A stretch of 64,000 nucleotides of DNA. Source: Rikenellaceae bacterium (GTDB lineage Bacteria; Bacteroidota; Bacteroidia; Bacteroidales; Rikenellaceae). Shown piece after piece: positions 62,314 to 64,000 of the stretch. A program made the translations under genes and the position numbers. The DNA lies in NCBI GenBank assembly GCA_015060105.1, contig SUZD01000002.1, positions 62,001-126,000 on the forward strand, in the 5' to 3' direction. Numbering within the stretch: the stretch's first letter is position 1; each line of letters begins with the position of its first letter. The notes below the pieces were generated by a model, which was given only the letters and a program-made list of their open reading frames with translations, did no database searches and was not told the origin of the DNA.

Positions 62314-64000
62314 TTGGCTCGTTTTTGGAAAAAATACAGCTTACGACAAGCATTTTTGATGGTATGCACAATCATCACTGCGATTGTGTGCGCCCAAAAT
62401 GCCGATGCCGAGAATATACGTTCTTCGGCACGTGAGATTGTGGAGTGGAGTTCGGCACAGGACTCTACCACAACGCGCCAAAGACCCGCACGTCGTAATC
62501 GACGTGCTGCAAAAGCCGACACTACAACCATTAAAAGCGACTCCGTTCCCGAGCTCTCGGACTACACCCCTATCTTCGGCGAGGAGGAGCAAGCCCCTGA
62601 TACGGCTGCCAAAAAGCCATTCCTTGACGACATCGTCTATGGTAAGAACAAAGACTCACTTGTGTACAATGTCAAAGAGGGTAAGATTTACGTCTATACA
62701 CAAGGCGACGTCAAGTATCAAAAGATGAACCTCAAAGCCGACTACATGACCTTGACGGTCGATAGCAAAGAGATTTTTGCCAAAGGCTACAAAGAGGACA
62801 CCGTACGTGGTATCAAACATGTTCGTCCCGAGTTTATTGACAGTGGAGCTAACTACACGATGGACTCGATGACCTATAACATGAGTAGCGCCAAAGCCAA
62901 CATTCACGGTGTAGCAACCAAAGATGGCGAGGGCTTCCTTATCGGACGTAAGGTCAAAAAGATGCCCGACAACTCTATCAACCTTGCCGGTGGTAAATAT
63001 ACCACTTGCGACCATACCGACCACCCGCACTTCTATATCCAGATGACCAAAGCAAAGGTTATCCCTGGCAAGAAGGTGATTACCGGCCCTGCATACTTCG
63101 TTATGGAGGACGTACCTTTATACCCTGTCGGACTGCCCGGAGGATTCTTCCCCATCTCGAATGGACCCAAATCGGGCTTTATCATGCCAACCTATGGCGA
63201 GGAGAGTGCTCGTGGATTCTATCTGCGTGATGGAGGTTACTACTTCACTTTTGGCGAGCATGCCGATCTTACGCTGTTGGGAGGTATCTATACACTCGGC
63301 TCTTGGCAGGTATCTGCTTCGTCGAGATACGTAGTACGTTATAAATATAGCGGTAACCTTAACGCCAACTATGCACGCACGGTTACCGATGGTCAAGGAG
63401 TGGGTAACTTCAAGTTCACATGGACACACCAACAAGACTCCAAATTCCGCCCAAGTTCATCGTTCTCGGCCAACGTAAACTTTGCAACTGCGGGCTATAA
63501 CAAGCAGGCCTCGACCAACGCTATCGAGTCGGCCAACACACAAACCAACTCTTCTATCGCTTACTCGAAGAGCTGGACCGGCAAACTTGCGGGTTCGTTC
63601 TCGACCAATATCCAATTGTCGCAAAACTCGCGCAACAAGACCATCGCCGCATCACTTCCCACTGCGGTATTCAGCATTTCGCGTTTCAACCCGTTCAAGA
63701 GCAAGTTCTCGACAGGTGGCAAAGAGAAGTGGTACGAGAAGATTTCGATGAGCTACACCGCGAGTCTTACCAACACAGTTACCACTACCGAGGACGACAT
63801 TTTCACTCGTGAGACTTTGCTGAAAATGAAAAACGGTATTCAACACCAAATTCCTATTTCGGCATCGTTCAACATCTTTAAGTACATCAGTTTGTCGCCG
63901 TCGTTCAACTATACTGCTCGTTGGTACTTCAAGAAAGAGCGCAAAGAGTGGGACCCTGTCAATCGCGAGGTTGTAACACTGGATCCCGATTGGGGATTTT
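62314..64000 (+). CDS. LPS-assembly protein LptD-like outer-membrane protein, 5' part
   Basis: The open frame runs off the right edge after 562 codons. Residues after the signal sequence contain a Ser/Arg-rich tract, then the OstA/LptA-like periplasmic domain (VKEGKIYVYTQGDVKYQKM, KGYKEDTVRG) and the start of the barrel domain with YFVMEDVPLYPVGLPGG and GPKSGFIMPTYGEES, typical of Bacteroidetes LptD. LptD forms the outer-membrane channel that inserts lipopolysaccharide with LptE. I favour the TTG at 62314 because it gives a basic signal peptide (ARFWKKYSLRQAFLMVC); the ATG at 62359 would leave none. A downstream ATG start remains possible since the TTG also resembles a promoter box. Confidence 0.85.
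   Translation, partial: MARFWKKYSLRQAFLMVCTIITAIVCAQNADAENIRSSAREIVEWSSAQDSTTTRQRPARRNRRAAKADTTTIKSDSVPELSDYTPIFGEEEQAPDTAAKKPFLDDIVYGKNKDSLVYNVKEGKIYVYTQGDVKYQKMNLKADYMTLTVDSKEIFAKGYKEDTVRGIKHVRPEFIDSGANYTMDSMTYNMSSAKANIHGVATKDGEGFLIGRKVKKMPDNSINLAGGKYTTCDHTDHPHFYIQMTKAKVIPGKKVITGPAYFVMEDVPLYPVGLPGGFFPISNGPKSGFIMPTYGEESARGFYLRDGGYYFTFGEHADLTLLGGIYTLGSWQVSASSRYVVRYKYSGNLNANYARTVTDGQGVGNFKFTWTHQQDSKFRPSSSFSANVNFATAGYNKQASTNAIESANTQTNSSIAYSKSWTGKLAGSFSTNIQLSQNSRNKTIAASLPTAVFSISRFNPFKSKFSTGGKEKWYEKISMSYTASLTNTVTTTEDDIFTRETLLKMKNGIQHQIPISASFNIFKYISLSPSFNYTARWYFKKERKEWDPVNREVVTLDPDWGF

Noticed and set aside
1-64000. CRISPR arrays, insertion sequences, tRNA or rRNA genes
   Set aside because: No regular direct repeats with spacers, no transposase or terminal repeats, and no cloverleaf other than the tmRNA ends were found by eye.

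Overview
The window looks like chromosomal DNA of an anaerobic member of the Bacteroidales; the genus cannot be fixed from sequence alone. The signs are recurrent TAnnTTTG boxes (the Bacteroidetes -7 promoter element) ahead of genes, no clear Shine-Dalgarno sequences, a MurF-alanine racemase fusion, a long NagB-PIG-L fusion, type III glutamine synthetase, a GH97 enzyme, GIN-domain and patatin proteins, and a tmRNA without an encoded CCA. It is almost entirely core chromosome. I see no rRNA, tRNA, CRISPR array, insertion sequence or prophage.

Layout. 1-4471 (+): the 3' end of a heterodisulfide-reductase-like locus (HdrA end, HdrC, and a cytochrome b/Fe-S/CCG membrane protein), then a CPBP-like membrane protein and a Cu/Zn-type permease with its own HMA domain. 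4659-5746: an XRE regulator (-) and a gene-poor interval with several TTACAnnTGTAA palindromes, one of which overlaps the regulator's own promoter. 5747-11924 (-): HIT protein, a small membrane protein, Rel/SpoT, RecA and a peroxiredoxin, then DnaA as a separate unit. 12163-22557: phosphohexomutase (+), gpmI and alaS (-), two M23 peptidases (+), glnN (+). 22681-29518: an AddB-like nuclease plus GIN protein (-) divergent from an AddA-like helicase-nuclease (+).

29570-37266 (-): a PurF-like amidotransferase, a NagB-PIG-L protein with an altered NagB active site, a GH97 and a GH2 glycosidase. 37737-39475 (+): an oxidoreductase and tmRNA. 39516-42886 (-): patatin, a secreted hypothetical and an FAD dehydrogenase. 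42990-46574 (+): dolichol-phosphate-mannose-synthase-like GT2, dihydroorotase, glutamate dehydrogenase. RmuC (-) is divergent from a six-gene + operon (rpe, ABC-F, rlmB, M20 deacylase, argH, YgjP-like peptidase) ending at 54467. 54474-62156 (-): an envelope/DNA operon (amidase, MCE protein, MutS2, MurF-Alr, RsmI-like). It is divergent from lptD (+), which runs off the right edge.

Themes: nitrogen assimilation (glnN, gdhA, argH, pyrC), DNA maintenance (recA, addAB-like, rmuC, mutS2, dnaA), and envelope building (murF-alr, amidase, MCE, M23 pair, lptD). Most genes are ordinary. The best candidates for something new are the palindrome cluster around the XRE gene, the NagB-like domain lacking its usual catalytic residues inside a PurF-like/NagB/GH97/GH2 unit, and the Hdr-like membrane redox locus.
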